In this document: positions 1-8,860 of the stretch, piece after piece
Position numbering within the stretch: the stretch's first letter is position 1
How the letters are laid out: every line of letters starts with the position of its first letter
Source of the DNA: Pseudomonadota bacterium
GTDB lineage: Bacteria; Pseudomonadota; Gammaproteobacteria; Burkholderiales; Burkholderiaceae_C
DNA: 64,000 nt
Reading direction: 5' to 3'
Assembly: GCA_021845505.1 (NCBI GenBank)
Contig: JAJZVU010000001.1
Location: 1 to 64,000, forward strand
Position numbers and translations under genes: made by a program
Notes under the pieces: model-generated
Database searches by the model: none
Told to the model about the DNA's origin: nothing
Seen by the model: only the letters and a program-made list of their open reading frames with translations

Positions 1-3000
1 CCAGGTCGCCGTCGGCATTGCGGGTGCGCTTGCTCTCGTGCGTGGCCGCCAGCCAGTTCGGTGGGCTGTAGATGTAGGTGTCGGTAGCGCCGTTGCGCGT
101 CACGCTGGTGCGGTTGCCGTTGAGGTCGTAGGTGTAGGCGCGCGTGCCGTAGCCGGGCGAGGCCGTGTCGGTGGCAGCCGTCAGGCGCTGCATCGCGTCG
201 TAGCCATAGGTCTGCAGCGTGCGGTCGGCATCGGCGAGGGTGTGCAGATCGCCAGCCTGATCGTAGGTCGCCGACTTCACCCAGGGCCCGCTCTGCTGCA
301 GGATCGGCCGGCCGTCAAGATTGATGATCCGCATGTACGACGCACCGTTGCCGAATGTGTAACTAGCAGGGCTCCAGAAGGGCTTGTAGATGAACTGTGA
401 GGCCAGCACGATGGGTGCTCCGCCGTCGGCGGGTTGCACGCTGACCTCGCGCACTCGCCCTTCGCTGTCCACGGCGTAGTGCACCGTCTGTCCGCTGGGA
501 TAGCGCAGGCTGGCCAGGGCGCCGCCGGGGTGGTAACGATAGGCCGTGGTGTAGGCGGTTCCGGCCACGATGTCGGTGCGGCCGGCCAGACGCGCCTGAC
601 TGTCGTAGCTGAGGGTGATCGAGGGTGTTCCGTTGGTTTCGACCGCACACAGCCTGCCTATGCCGTCGGGGCAGTTGTCGTATACGAAGGTGTAGCCGGG
701 CGTGCCGGAGACGGAGCTGCTCTTGCTGAGCACGCGATTCAGCGCGTCGTAGGTGTAGCTGGTCACCTGGCCCATCGCGTCCGTGGAACCGAGGAGGTTT
801 CCGGCCGCGTCGAAGCTGCGCATGGTGGTGCCGGTATCCGAACTGATGGTCTGGAGGGCGTCGCCCCAGGCGTCGCGGGTGTACCGCGTGACTTGGTGAT
901 TGGCATCGGTCACCTGGGTGAGATGGTCCAGCGCGTCGTAGACCATCTGCTGCACGCCGCCGTCGGCCCGGGCGATCTGGGTGACCCGGTCGAGCGGATC
1001 GTACTGGTAGCGGGTGACGTCGCCGATGTCGGTGCGCGGCCCGCTCTGGGCGGTGACGTTGTCGTGGGCGTCGTGCGTATCGGTGATGGTCTGCTGGGCC
1101 GCGCCCACGTCCTGGATCAGCCGGCCCAGGCTGTCGTATACCCGGCTGTGGGTGTACGTGAGCTTGCCGCTGCTGTCGAGAATCTGCTCCTGGGTGACGT
1201 CGCCGTTGGCATCGAGCGTGTACGCAATGTGGCTGCCGTCGCCGAGGGCGATCCGGATCAGCCGGTGCGCCACGTCGTAGCCGTAGCGCACCGAACTGCC
1301 GTCGGGACGTGTCGTCCGGATCAGATCGCCCGCGGCGTCATACTGGTACCGGGTGGTTTCCTCCCCCACTTGCAGGCGGGTCGGGCGATTGCGGCGGTCG
1401 TACTCCAGCTGGACGATCCGCCCGTTGGGGTCGGTGATCCGCAGCGGCTGGCCTGCGGCGTTGTACGCGTCGACCGTGGTCACGTGGCCCAAGGCGTTGG
1501 TCACGCTGTGGACTTGCCCGCGACAGCCCAGGGCGGCCGCGCCGGGGCAGGTGGCGTCAGGCGGGTAAAAGGCCGTGGTGGTGGTCTGCTCGAGGTCGGT
1601 GCGGGGACCCGTCACGACCATTCGCAGCACGGCTCCCGGCACCTTGCCGGACTCGTCGTAGCGCGCGGTGATCGTGCGGCTGAGATGGTGGGCGGCGTCG
1701 GTCTGTACCCTTCGAGTGACGTGGCCGTGGTTGTCGTAGGTGTACGCGGTGGTGAGGGGGCCTTCGGTGACCGTTTCGGGCAGGCGAAAGGATGCATGCC
1801 AGGCGATGTTGATGGCCCGGGCCACGCTCGTTCCTGCCGCGTCCGTGCGCGTGCGCAGGAGGTTGCGGCTGGTGTCCCAGGTGAACGTGGTGTTATGGGG
1901 TGGGCTCGCGTCGCCAGGACTATCGGCGGTTGCGCTGACGTAGCCGTTGGCGTTGTACGCGATCGCCAGGCTGTTCGTGATGGTGCTGCACCTCGGACAT
2001 GGAGTCTGGATGAGGGTGTTGCGAAGCTGCCCCAGCAGGTCCTGGTAGCTATAGACGCTAACGCCCCCCAGCGCGCCGGTCACCGCGGTGAATCCTTCGC
2101 CAAAGCTCAACTCCAGGCGCTGCGCGCCGCCGGCCAGCGCGGACCAGGTTGCGCGCCCGTCCGCGTCGTACGTGTAGTTGGCGTAGGCGTTGCCGCTTTC
2201 ATCGACGATCCTGGTCAGCAGCGACCCGGACTGATAGACATAGCGCCTCGCACTGCCGTCAGGGTAGGTCGCCGACAGCAGGTTGCCGTCGTCGTCGTAG
2301 GCGTAGCTCGTGACGGTGCCATCGGGGGCGGTCATGGACCGGATGCGGGTCTTGGCGTTGTAGGCAAAACGCAGCTGACGGCCGAAGGCGTCGGCCACGC
2401 CGATCAACAACCCCGGAATCGGCGCCACCGCAGCCGGCGTGGTGTCGTCGCTGTAGGCCAGCTTTCGGGTCAGGCCGGAGCGGGTGCTGATCTCGAGCAG
2501 GCGGCCGTCGGCGGCGTAGTGCTCGAGGTGGTCATCGTCCAGGCGCAGACTCCAGCCGGTGGGGTTGCCCGCGCCGTCGCTGTGCTCGGTGAGGGTGGCA
2601 TTGACGTCGGCTTCGCTGCTCCACCCCGCGCTGGCGCTGCCATGGAATGTGAGGACCTGGCCGTCCGGGCGCAACGCCTGCACACTGCTGAGCGGCGTGG
2701 CGGAGTTGGGCAGAAGCCGCGCGCCGTAGCTGAAGCTCCAGTTCAAGCCGAAGGGACTGAGCAGCCCGGCGAGCCCGCGCCCGTTGCGGCTTGCGGTGCT
2801 GGAAAAAGCCGAGTTGTAGGAACGATGCAGTGCCAGCCCGTCCTGCTCCCAGTCGACCTGCACCACGTAGACGTTGCCCGTGGCGATGCCGACGGGGTCG
2901 CCGACATAGCCTCCGCCTGCGTTGGTGCAACTGTTCGCGGAAGGCTTGCCGCCATCGCTTGCCCCGCCAAGCTGTTTCTCCGCGATTCCCTGCGGAACGA

Positions 3001-3403
3001 TGCACAGTTCGCCATACTTCGGGTCGAAATAGTGCAACGTGGTGCCGGGCGGACAGCCCAGGTACCTGAACTCCATGCAGTTGGTGTTGCCGCTGACCAC
3101 GCCGAGCCCGGGACCGGCTTCGTAGATCACCGCCGGCGCGTGCTGGTACAGCCACAGCGGATACACGGCGCCGTTGCCGAAGTACAGCAAATTCCCGTAG
3201 TCGAACGCAGGGCCCTTGCAGTTCTGGAAGTAATCGGTGCCCATGGCCTTGATCGTCGCCGCATGGGCGGTGGGCGTGCGCCACAGCACCCCCACCGCCA
3301 TCAGGCCGAGGGCGATGAGCAAGACCAACCTGCAACGCGGCCGCTTCCCCGGCATCGCCAAGGCGCCCGACGTCGAGTTGTGGCATGGCCGCGAGACCAG
3401 CAT
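1..3403 (-). CDS. RHS/YD-repeat secreted protein, C-terminal part outside window
   Basis: Partial gene: no stop before the left edge. The frame reads from an N-terminal signal peptide (RLVLLIALGLMAVGVLW then AHA/A) through a DUF6531-like entry segment (DPVGIATGNVYVVQVDW) into many YD repeats (YDLNGNRT, YDAMQRLTAATD, YDQAGDLHTLAD), the sugar-binding-like repeats that form the RHS/Tc shell. RHS proteins are usually polymorphic toxins or adhesins whose variable C-terminus carries the activity; here that end is not visible. Start choice: ATG at 3403 has AGAAGAG about 6 bases upstream but gives a long n-region; ATG at 3355 gives a compact signal peptide but no ribosome site. The frame was sampled at both ends and reads in one register, so I see no frameshift, although not every codon was checked. 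No VgrG, PAAR or immunity gene lies upstream; any immunity gene would be downstream, to the left. Confidence 0.8.
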   Translation of the reverse strand, partial: MLVSRPCHNSTSGALAMPGKRPRCRLVLLIALGLMAVGVLWRTPTAHAATIKAMGTDYFQNCKGPAFDYGNLLYFGNGAVYPLWLYQHAPAVIYEAGPGLGVVSGNTNCMEFRYLGCPPGTTLHYFDPKYGELCIVPQGIAEKQLGGASDGGKPSANSCTNAGGGYVGDPVGIATGNVYVVQVDWEQDGLALHRSYNSAFSSTASRNGRGLAGLLSPFGLNWSFSYGARLLPNSATPLSSVQALRPDGQVLTFHGSASAGWSSEADVNATLTEHSDGAGNPTGWSLRLDDDHLEHYAADGRLLEISTRSGLTRKLAYSDDTTPAAVAPIPGLLIGVADAFGRQLRFAYNAKTRIRSMTAPDGTVTSYAYDDDGNLLSATYPDGSARRYVYQSGSLLTRIVDESGNAYANYTYDADGRATWSALAGGAQRLELSFGEGFTAVTGALGGVSVYSYQDLLGQLRNTLIQTPCPRCSTITNSLAIAYNANGYVSATADSPGDASPPHNTTFTWDTSRNLLRTRTDAAGTSVARAINIAWHASFRLPETVTEGPLTTAYTYDNHGHVTRRVQTDAAHHLSRTITARYDESGKVPGAVLRMVVTGPRTDLEQTTTTAFYPPDATCPGAAALGCRGQVHSVTNALGHVTTVDAYNAAGQPLRITDPNGRIVQLEYDRRNRPTRLQVGEETTRYQYDAAGDLIRTTRPDGSSVRYGYDVAHRLIRIALGDGSHIAYTLDANGDVTQEQILDSSGKLTYTHSRVYDSLGRLIQDVGAAQQTITDTHDAHDNVTAQSGPRTDIGDVTRYQYDPLDRVTQIARADGGVQQMVYDALDHLTQVTDANHQVTRYTRDAWGDALQTISSDTGTTMRSFDAAGNLLGSTDAMGQVTSYTYDALNRVLSKSSSVSGTPGYTFVYDNCPDGIGRLCAVETNGTPSITLSYDSQARLAGRTDIVAGTAYTTAYRYHPGGALASLRYPSGQTVHYAVDSEGRVREVSVQPADGGAPIVLASQFIYKPFWSPASYTFGNGASYMRIINLDGRPILQQSGPWVKSATYDQAGDLHTLADADRTLQTYGYDAMQRLTAATDTASPGYGTRAYTYDLNGNRTSVTRNGATDTYIYSPPNWLAATHESKRTRNADGDL

Positions 3404-3981
3404 GAAGGCTCTTCTGTGAGCGCCCCACCAGCAGGGCAGCCATGGGTGAAGTCACTTAGAGCAGACGTTCCGCTCGGAGTTCCCGCCGCCTGTTTCACAC
3501 AAGGGTCTTCACGGACGCCCGGTGCACCGACGGGGATCCGCAAGGCAGCCGCGTGCTGCGCTGCCCGGCCCCCCCACTCGAACACCCTGGAGACTTCAGC
3601 CGCCCTCACCTTCACCGAGCCCGGCGCATGACCGCACCCGAACGACCGGCAAGCGGCGATCCAAGCGCGCCCCCGCAACCAAAAATGAAACCATCAAGCC
3701 AAGCACTTCGCGGTGCTAGGCTTTTTTGTTGCGTGGCCCGAATCGGGCGCGGACGCCCCAGGAGGCTGCCGGCCGAGACACGGCCTGCCGCCGCGGCAAG
3801 CGCCTGCCTACGAAGCGCGCCATTCCACGATGACGAAAAGAGGCCATGCCGCTGCGCGAGCGCCTCGGGCCTTGCTCCAGGCAAGCTCGCGCCGGACTTG
3901 CCGGCGCCGACGCCATGCGGATCGCCGGGCGGGCGCGCGAGCGCATAGGATGGGAGTCTGCCTTCGCCACCCCAGCATTCC
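3404..3981. other. 578-bp intergenic region between divergent RHS and hflX genes
   Basis: No convincing gene on either strand. The short frames here lack ribosome sites and recognisable sequence. It must hold the minus-strand promoter of the RHS gene and the plus-strand promoter of hflX. The one clear structure is a plus-oriented hairpin with a T-run at 3696-3727, listed separately. I looked for tRNA, SRP RNA and tmRNA landmarks and found none. Confidence 0.5.
3696..3727 (+). terminator. Rho-independent terminator with no obvious upstream gene
   Basis: Arms AAGCC-A-AGCAC (3696-3706) and GTGCT-A-GGCTT (3713-3723) pair apart from one A/A mismatch, with loop TTCGCG, and run straight into a T-tract (TTTTTT, 3722-3727). 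The orientation fits a plus-strand transcript, but the only gene to the left is on the minus strand. It may end a small RNA starting somewhere in 3404-3690, or be a relic. Confidence 0.6.
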
Positions 3982-5352
3982 ATGCAACCCGACACCCAGG
4001 ACACCCGCGACCAACCCCTCGACGCCATCGTCGCCGCGGTGCAACTGCCCGAGGTCAGCGACGGGGACTTCGAGTCCTCGCTCGCCGAGCTGCGCGAGCT
4101 GGCCAAGACGCTGGGCTATCGGGTGGTGGAGACCTTCACCCAGAGGCGCGCCAGCTTCGACACCACGGCCTACCTCGGTGCGGGCAAGCGCGAGGAGCTG
4201 CGCGCCTATGTCGAAGGCCACGCAGGCGCGACGCACGACGCGCGACCGGGCCATGCGACCCACGAGCAGTGGGAAGGCATCCAGGCGCTGCTGATCGACC
4301 ACGAGATCTCGCCGTCGCAGGCGCGCAACCTCGAGAAGGCCGTGGGCTGCGAGGTGATGGACCGCACGATGGTGATCCTGGAGATCTTCCATCGCCATGC
4401 GCGCTCGCGCGCCGCGCGCGCCCAGGTGGAAATCGCCCGCCTGGGGTACATGGCGCCGCGGCTGCGCGAGGCGGCCAAGCTGGCGGGACCCCAGGGCCGG
4501 CAGCGCAGCGGCACCGGAGGGCGCGGCGCCGGCGAATCGCACACCGAGCTGGATCGGCGCAAGATCCGCGACCGCATCGCCGAGCTGCAACTGGAGATCG
4601 ATGCCATGGGCACCGAGCGCCAGACCCAGCGGGCGCGCCGCCAGCAGGGCCAGGGCGTGGCCAGCGTGGCGCTGGTGGGCTACACCAACGCGGGCAAGTC
4701 GACGCTGATGCGCGCCCTCACCGGCAGCGAGGTGCTGGTGGCCAACAAGCTGTTCGCGACCCTGGACACCACGGTGCGGGTGCTGCACCCGGAAAGCGTG
4801 CCCAGGGTGCTGGTCAGCGATACCGTGGGGTTCATCAAGAACCTCCCGCATGGCCTGGTGGAGTCCTTCAAGTCCACGCTGGACGAGGCCCTCGACGCGT
4901 CGTTGCTGCTGCACGTGATCGACGCCAGCGACCCCGGATTCGAGCGCCAGCGCAAGGTCACCGAGGACGTGCTGGCCGAGATCGGCGCGCAGGACATCCC
5001 GCGCATCCGGGTGTTCAACAAGATCGACCGGGTCGGCGACGCGCAGGCGCAGTCGGCATTCGAGCGCGAGGCACGCGCCGGCGACCCCTCGTGCGTCGTG
5101 ATGAGCGCGCGCCGCGCCGACGATGTGGCGAACTTGCGCTCGCTCATCGTCGCGTTCTTCCAGAAGGACCTGGTCGAGGCGGAATTGCGCCTGCCGTGGG
5201 CGGCGCAGCAGCTGCGCCGGGACATCTACGCCAACTGCCAGGTGTTGGCCGAGAGCGCCGACGAAGCGGGCGCGGTGTTCCGCGTGCGCGGCGAGGAGGC
5301 GACCATCCGCTCGCTGCGCGCGCGCTTCGCGGACATTGCGTCCGCGGGCTGA
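3982..5352 (+). CDS. hflX: GTPase HflX
   Basis: Ribosome-associated GTPase of the Obg-HflX superfamily that splits stalled or stress-hibernating 70S ribosomes. 456 residues, in the family range. The N-terminal HflX domain (about 20-160, with the conserved AYLGAGKREEL stretch) leads into a basic coiled linker (about 165-225) and the G domain: G1 GYTNAGKST at 233-241, G3 DTVGF at 280-284, G4 NKID at 346-349. The C-terminal ~60 residues close the fold. In many betaproteobacteria hflX follows hfq; here it stands alone behind a 578-bp gap and is followed 50 bp later by a purine permease on the same strand. ATG 3982 has no clear Shine-Dalgarno sequence but is the first in-frame ATG giving the standard N-terminus. 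Confidence 0.95.
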   Translation: MQPDTQDTRDQPLDAIVAAVQLPEVSDGDFESSLAELRELAKTLGYRVVETFTQRRASFDTTAYLGAGKREELRAYVEGHAGATHDARPGHATHEQWEGIQALLIDHEISPSQARNLEKAVGCEVMDRTMVILEIFHRHARSRAARAQVEIARLGYMAPRLREAAKLAGPQGRQRSGTGGRGAGESHTELDRRKIRDRIAELQLEIDAMGTERQTQRARRQQGQGVASVALVGYTNAGKSTLMRALTGSEVLVANKLFATLDTTVRVLHPESVPRVLVSDTVGFIKNLPHGLVESFKSTLDEALDASLLLHVIDASDPGFERQRKVTEDVLAEIGAQDIPRIRVFNKIDRVGDAQAQSAFEREARAGDPSCVVMSARRADDVANLRSLIVAFFQKDLVEAELRLPWAAQQLRRDIYANCQVLAESADEAGAVFRVRGEEATIRSLRARFADIASAG

Positions 5353-5402
5353 GCCGTTGCCGGGCGTGCCCGCAGAGCAGACCAAGCCAGAGGAGACCGA
5401 CG

Positions 5403-6701
5403 ATGACATGGCAGTCCCTGTTCAAGCTCGAGGAGCATGGCTCCGACGTGCGCACCGAGGTGATGGCCGGCTTCACGACCTTCCTCACCATGTCGTACAT
5501 CATCTTCGTGAACCCGGCGATCCTGTCGACCACGGGGATGAACCACGATGCGGTGTTCGTCGCCACCTGCCTGGCGGCGGCGCTGGGCACCTTCATCATG
5601 GCCTTCCTCGCCAACTGGCCGATCGGGCTGGCGCCGGGGATGGGCCTGAACGCCTTCTTCGCCTTCACGGTGGTCAAGGGCATGGGCTTCACCTGGCAGC
5701 AGGCGCTGGGGGCGGTGTTCATCTCCGGTTGCGTTTTCGTCGCCCTCACGATCACCGGTCTGCGGAGCTGGCTGGTCGCCGGGATCCCCAAGTCGCTGCG
5801 CAGCGCCATCGCCGCGGGCATCGGCATGTTCCTGGCGATCATCGCGCTGTCGGGCGCGGGCATCGTCGTCGCCAACCCGGCGACCAAGGTGGGCCTGGGG
5901 GACCTGCACAGCCTGCCCGTGCTGCTGGCCACCCTGGGCTTCGTGCTCATCGCGGTGCTGGACTACTTCCGCTGGCGCGGCGCCATCCTCATCGGCATCC
6001 TCGCGGTCACGCTGGCCAGCGTGGCGCTCGGGCTGACGCACTTCCGGGGCATCGTCTCGATGCCGCCGAGCGTCTCGCCCACGCTGTTGCAGCTGGACAT
6101 CCCGGGGGCGCTGCGCGGCGGCTTCTTCCACATCATCCTGGTGTTCGTGCTGGTGGAGATCTTCGACGCCACCGGAACCCTGACCGGGCTGGCGCGCAAG
6201 GCCGGGCTGCTCGAGGGCGGCCGCGAGGAGGGGCTGGGCCGCGCGCTGTTCGCCGACAGCCTGGCGATCTTCTCGGGGGCGCTGCTCGGCACCAGCAGCA
6301 CCACGGCCTACATCGAGAGCGCCTCCGGGGTGCAGGCGGGCGGGCGCACCGGACTGACCGCGGTGACCATCGGCGTGCTGTTCCTGGCGGCGCTGTTCTT
6401 CTCCCCGCTGGCGGCCATCGTTCCGCCCTACGCGACCGCGCCGGCGCTGCTGTACGTGGCCGGGCTGATGATGCGCGAACTGCTGCAGATCGACTGGAAC
6501 GACGTCACCGAGGCCGTTCCGTCGGCGCTGGCCGCGCTGGTCATGCCCTTCACCTACTCGATCGCCAACGGGCTGGCCTTCGGGTTCATCGTCTACGCCG
6601 CGCTCAAGCTGGCCACCGGGCGGGCGCGCGAGGTGCATCCGGCGCTGTGGGTGGTGGCCGGCCTGTTCCTGCTGCGCTTCGTGCTGTTCCCGGCGGACTG
6701 A
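5403..6701 (+). CDS. AzgA-family adenine/guanine/hypoxanthine permease (NCS2)
   Basis: Proton-coupled nucleobase permease of the inner membrane, 432 residues with about 12-14 hydrophobic helices. The AzgA signature is clear: N-terminal ..TEVMAGFTTFLTMSYIIFVNP, the substrate-site helix GLAPGMGLNAFFAF, and the later EIFDATGTLTGLA and GTSSTTAYIESASG segments. ATG 5403 is preceded by GAGGAGA at the right distance. An in-frame upstream extension exists only because hflX is open in that frame. Purine specificity (adenine or guanine/hypoxanthine) cannot be told from sequence alone. No purine riboswitch is visible in the 50-bp gap after hflX. Confidence 0.92.
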   Translation: MTWQSLFKLEEHGSDVRTEVMAGFTTFLTMSYIIFVNPAILSTTGMNHDAVFVATCLAAALGTFIMAFLANWPIGLAPGMGLNAFFAFTVVKGMGFTWQQALGAVFISGCVFVALTITGLRSWLVAGIPKSLRSAIAAGIGMFLAIIALSGAGIVVANPATKVGLGDLHSLPVLLATLGFVLIAVLDYFRWRGAILIGILAVTLASVALGLTHFRGIVSMPPSVSPTLLQLDIPGALRGGFFHIILVFVLVEIFDATGTLTGLARKAGLLEGGREEGLGRALFADSLAIFSGALLGTSSTTAYIESASGVQAGGRTGLTAVTIGVLFLAALFFSPLAAIVPPYATAPALLYVAGLMMRELLQIDWNDVTEAVPSALAALVMPFTYSIANGLAFGFIVYAALKLATGRAREVHPALWVVAGLFLLRFVLFPAD

Positions 6702-6758
6702 CGCACCGGGGCGCCCGGGCGCGGCGAGCCGACCGCGGTTCGCCCGCCGCGGTCGAAC

Positions 6759-7082
6759 TCAGCCGGTGTGGCCGACCGCCACCTCGCTGATCTGGATCTG
6801 CGGCTGGATGTCGGTGTAGTTCGGGATGTCGGCCATGATCTCCTTGACGTGCGGCGCGAAGCCGGCCTGGAAGGCCTCGACCGAGTCGCTGAAGATATGG
6901 CCCATCGCGACGTAGGTCGCGGGCTCGCCGGGCGCGCCGCCGGCCAGCCCGACGTCGACGGTGTAGAAGCGACACGCCGCCCCCATGCGCGCCTGCACCA
7001 GCGGCATGTGCCTGTCACGGTAGTACGCGTGATCGAAACGGGCCCCGCTCAGGTTGGGATACATCACGCTGACCTTGATCAT
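6759..7082 (-). CDS. EthD-family small protein
   Basis: 107 residues, a dimeric ferredoxin-like alpha/beta-barrel protein of the EthD family: MIKVSVMYPN start, the YYRDRHMPLV motif and IPNYTDIQPQIQISEV at the end. Family members are found beside ether-degradation cytochrome P450 or acyl-CoA genes, but their biochemical role is unproven. Start ATG 7082 has GAGGAGG about 9 bases upstream. It follows the acyl-CoA synthetase gene by 68 bp on the same strand and is probably co-transcribed. A long upstream in-frame extension is a shadow of that gene. Confidence 0.85.
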   Translation of the reverse strand: MIKVSVMYPNLSGARFDHAYYRDRHMPLVQARMGAACRFYTVDVGLAGGAPGEPATYVAMGHIFSDSVEAFQAGFAPHVKEIMADIPNYTDIQPQIQISEVAVGHTG

Positions 7083-7150
7083 GCCAAGCCTCCTCGTCGC
7101 CATCCCGCGGGTGCCGGCGCCCACCGCCGGCACGGCCGCGATCCCGGCCA

Positions 7151-8770
7151 CTATACCGGGCCCGAGCCGCCGCGACGCAGCAGGTAGCGCTGCACCTTGC
7201 CGCTGGGGGTCTTGGGCAGCTGGGCCACGAACTCGATCTGCCGCGGATACGCGTGGGCCGACAGCCTGTGCTTGACGAACTGCGCCAGCTCCTCGGCCAA
7301 CGCGGAGTCGGCCAGCCGACCCGCCGCGGGCACGACGAAAGCCTTGACGATCTCGGTGCGCTGCGCGTCGGGTTGACCCACCACCGCGGCCTCGACCACC
7401 GCCGGATGCTCGAGCAGCGCGCTCTCGACCTCGAAGGGGCCGATGCGATAGCCCGAGGAGGTGATCACGTCGTCGGTGCGGCCGATGAACACGACGTGCC
7501 CGTCGGCGCTCAGCTCCACGCTGTCGCCACTGCGGTAATAGCGCCCCGGCGCGGGCTGGCCCACGTAGCCGCGGAACCAGAACAGCGGCGAATGCTCGGT
7601 GTCGACCGCCAGTTCGCCGGGCTGCCCGGGCCCGAGTTCGCGTTCCTGCGCGTCGAGCACGCAGATGCGGTAGCCGGGCATCGGCAGGCCGGCCGCGCCT
7701 GCGTGCACGACGTGGTGCAGCCCGTGGTGGTTGTTGACCACCATGCCCAGCTCGGTCTGCCCGTAATGATCGCGGATCGGCGCCTGCAGGTGGGAGTCGA
7801 ACCAGCGGATGACCTCGGGGTTCAACGGCTCGCCGGCGCTGCTGACGCAGCGCAGCTGTCCGCGCAACGGGGCCGCCGCGTCGGCCCCGGCGGCGATCAG
7901 CAGGCGAAACGCGGTGGGCGCGCCGGCCAGGTTGGTGATCCCCAGCTCGCGCACCAGGCGCCAGGTGCTGTCGGCGCTGAACGGACCGTCGTGGAAGGTG
8001 GTCGCGTGCCCCAGCAGCAGCGGGCCGGTGACCGCGTAGTACAGCCCGTAGGCCCAGCCCGGGTCGGCGATGTTCCAGTAGCGGTCGCCGCTGTGCAGGT
8101 CGACCGCGTCGACCATGTAGGCACGGAAGTTCAGCAAGGCCTTCAGCGGCACCGGAACGCCCTTGGCCGCGCCGGTCGTACCCGATGTCGACATCATCAG
8201 GAACAGGTCGTCGCCGCTGCGCGGAACCGGCGCGAAGTCCTCGCGCTGCCGCGCCAGCCCGGCACGCAGGTCGAGGTCCGCCGCAGGCACCACGTCGGCC
8301 AGCAGCGCCACCCGGGGCCCGGCCAGGCCGTCGAGCTTGGCGCGGTTGGCCGCATCGGTGACCACCAGCCGCGCGCCGCTCGTGGCCAGCCGCTGCGCGA
8401 CGGCCTGCGGCCCGAAGGCCGTGAACAGCGGTTGGTAGACCGCGCCGGCGCGCCAGGTACCGAGGATCACCGCGAGCAGCTCGGGAGTGCGGGGCAGCAT
8501 CGCCGCGACCACGTCGCCGGGACCGATGCCCTGCTCGAGCAGCAGGTTGGCGAAGCGCGCGGCGGCGGCGCGCAGTTCGGCGAAACGCAGGGTCGCCGCG
8601 CGCCCGTCGGCGCTGCGCCAGTGCAGCGCGACCCGCAACGGGTCGTCGGCCCAGCGGTCGCAACACTCGACGCAGGCGTTGATCCCCCGCTGGAAGTCCC
8701 CGGTGAAGGGGGCCTGGGCACGCTCCAGGCTGAAGGCCGCGGCGGCCTGGGCATAGTCCGGTCGATCCAT
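7151..8770 (-). CDS. AMP-forming acyl-CoA synthetase (medium-chain/ACSM type)
   Basis: Activates a carboxylic acid to its CoA thioester with ATP, giving AMP and pyrophosphate. 539 residues. The ANL-family signatures are all present: P-loop STSGTTGAAKG, the acyl-pocket region LAGAPTAFRLL, the DHYGQTELG motif, YYRSGDSVE, the hinge GRTDDVITSSGYRIGPFEVE, and the catalytic lysine in LPKTPSGKVQRYLLR at the C-terminus. The sequence resembles medium-chain synthetases more than acetyl-CoA synthetase, but substrate is not decided. ATG 8770 is preferred; an in-frame ATG at 8821 would add 17 residues of low-complexity sequence. The downstream EthD gene is likely in the same transcript. Confidence 0.9.
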   Translation of the reverse strand: MDRPDYAQAAAAFSLERAQAPFTGDFQRGINACVECCDRWADDPLRVALHWRSADGRAATLRFAELRAAAARFANLLLEQGIGPGDVVAAMLPRTPELLAVILGTWRAGAVYQPLFTAFGPQAVAQRLATSGARLVVTDAANRAKLDGLAGPRVALLADVVPAADLDLRAGLARQREDFAPVPRSGDDLFLMMSTSGTTGAAKGVPVPLKALLNFRAYMVDAVDLHSGDRYWNIADPGWAYGLYYAVTGPLLLGHATTFHDGPFSADSTWRLVRELGITNLAGAPTAFRLLIAAGADAAAPLRGQLRCVSSAGEPLNPEVIRWFDSHLQAPIRDHYGQTELGMVVNNHHGLHHVVHAGAAGLPMPGYRICVLDAQERELGPGQPGELAVDTEHSPLFWFRGYVGQPAPGRYYRSGDSVELSADGHVVFIGRTDDVITSSGYRIGPFEVESALLEHPAVVEAAVVGQPDAQRTEIVKAFVVPAAGRLADSALAEELAQFVKHRLSAHAYPRQIEFVAQLPKTPSGKVQRYLLRRGGSGPV

Positions 8771-8860
8771 GGTGCTCGGCTCCCCCGCGCCGGCCGCGAC
8801 GCGCGGCCTCCCCGGCCACACTATAGGACGCCGGGACGAGGCGGCGCAGCACCGGCGCTG

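Noticed and set aside
434-3631. 1065-codon open frame on the plus strand
   Set aside because: It lies opposite the RHS gene, in the same codon register. The RHS frame shows a signal peptide and YD repeats, while this one has no recognisable domain.
3404-3690. tRNA, SRP RNA or tmRNA before the orphan terminator
   Set aside because: No acceptor stem, TTCGA T-loop or conserved SRP/tmRNA sequence could be found.
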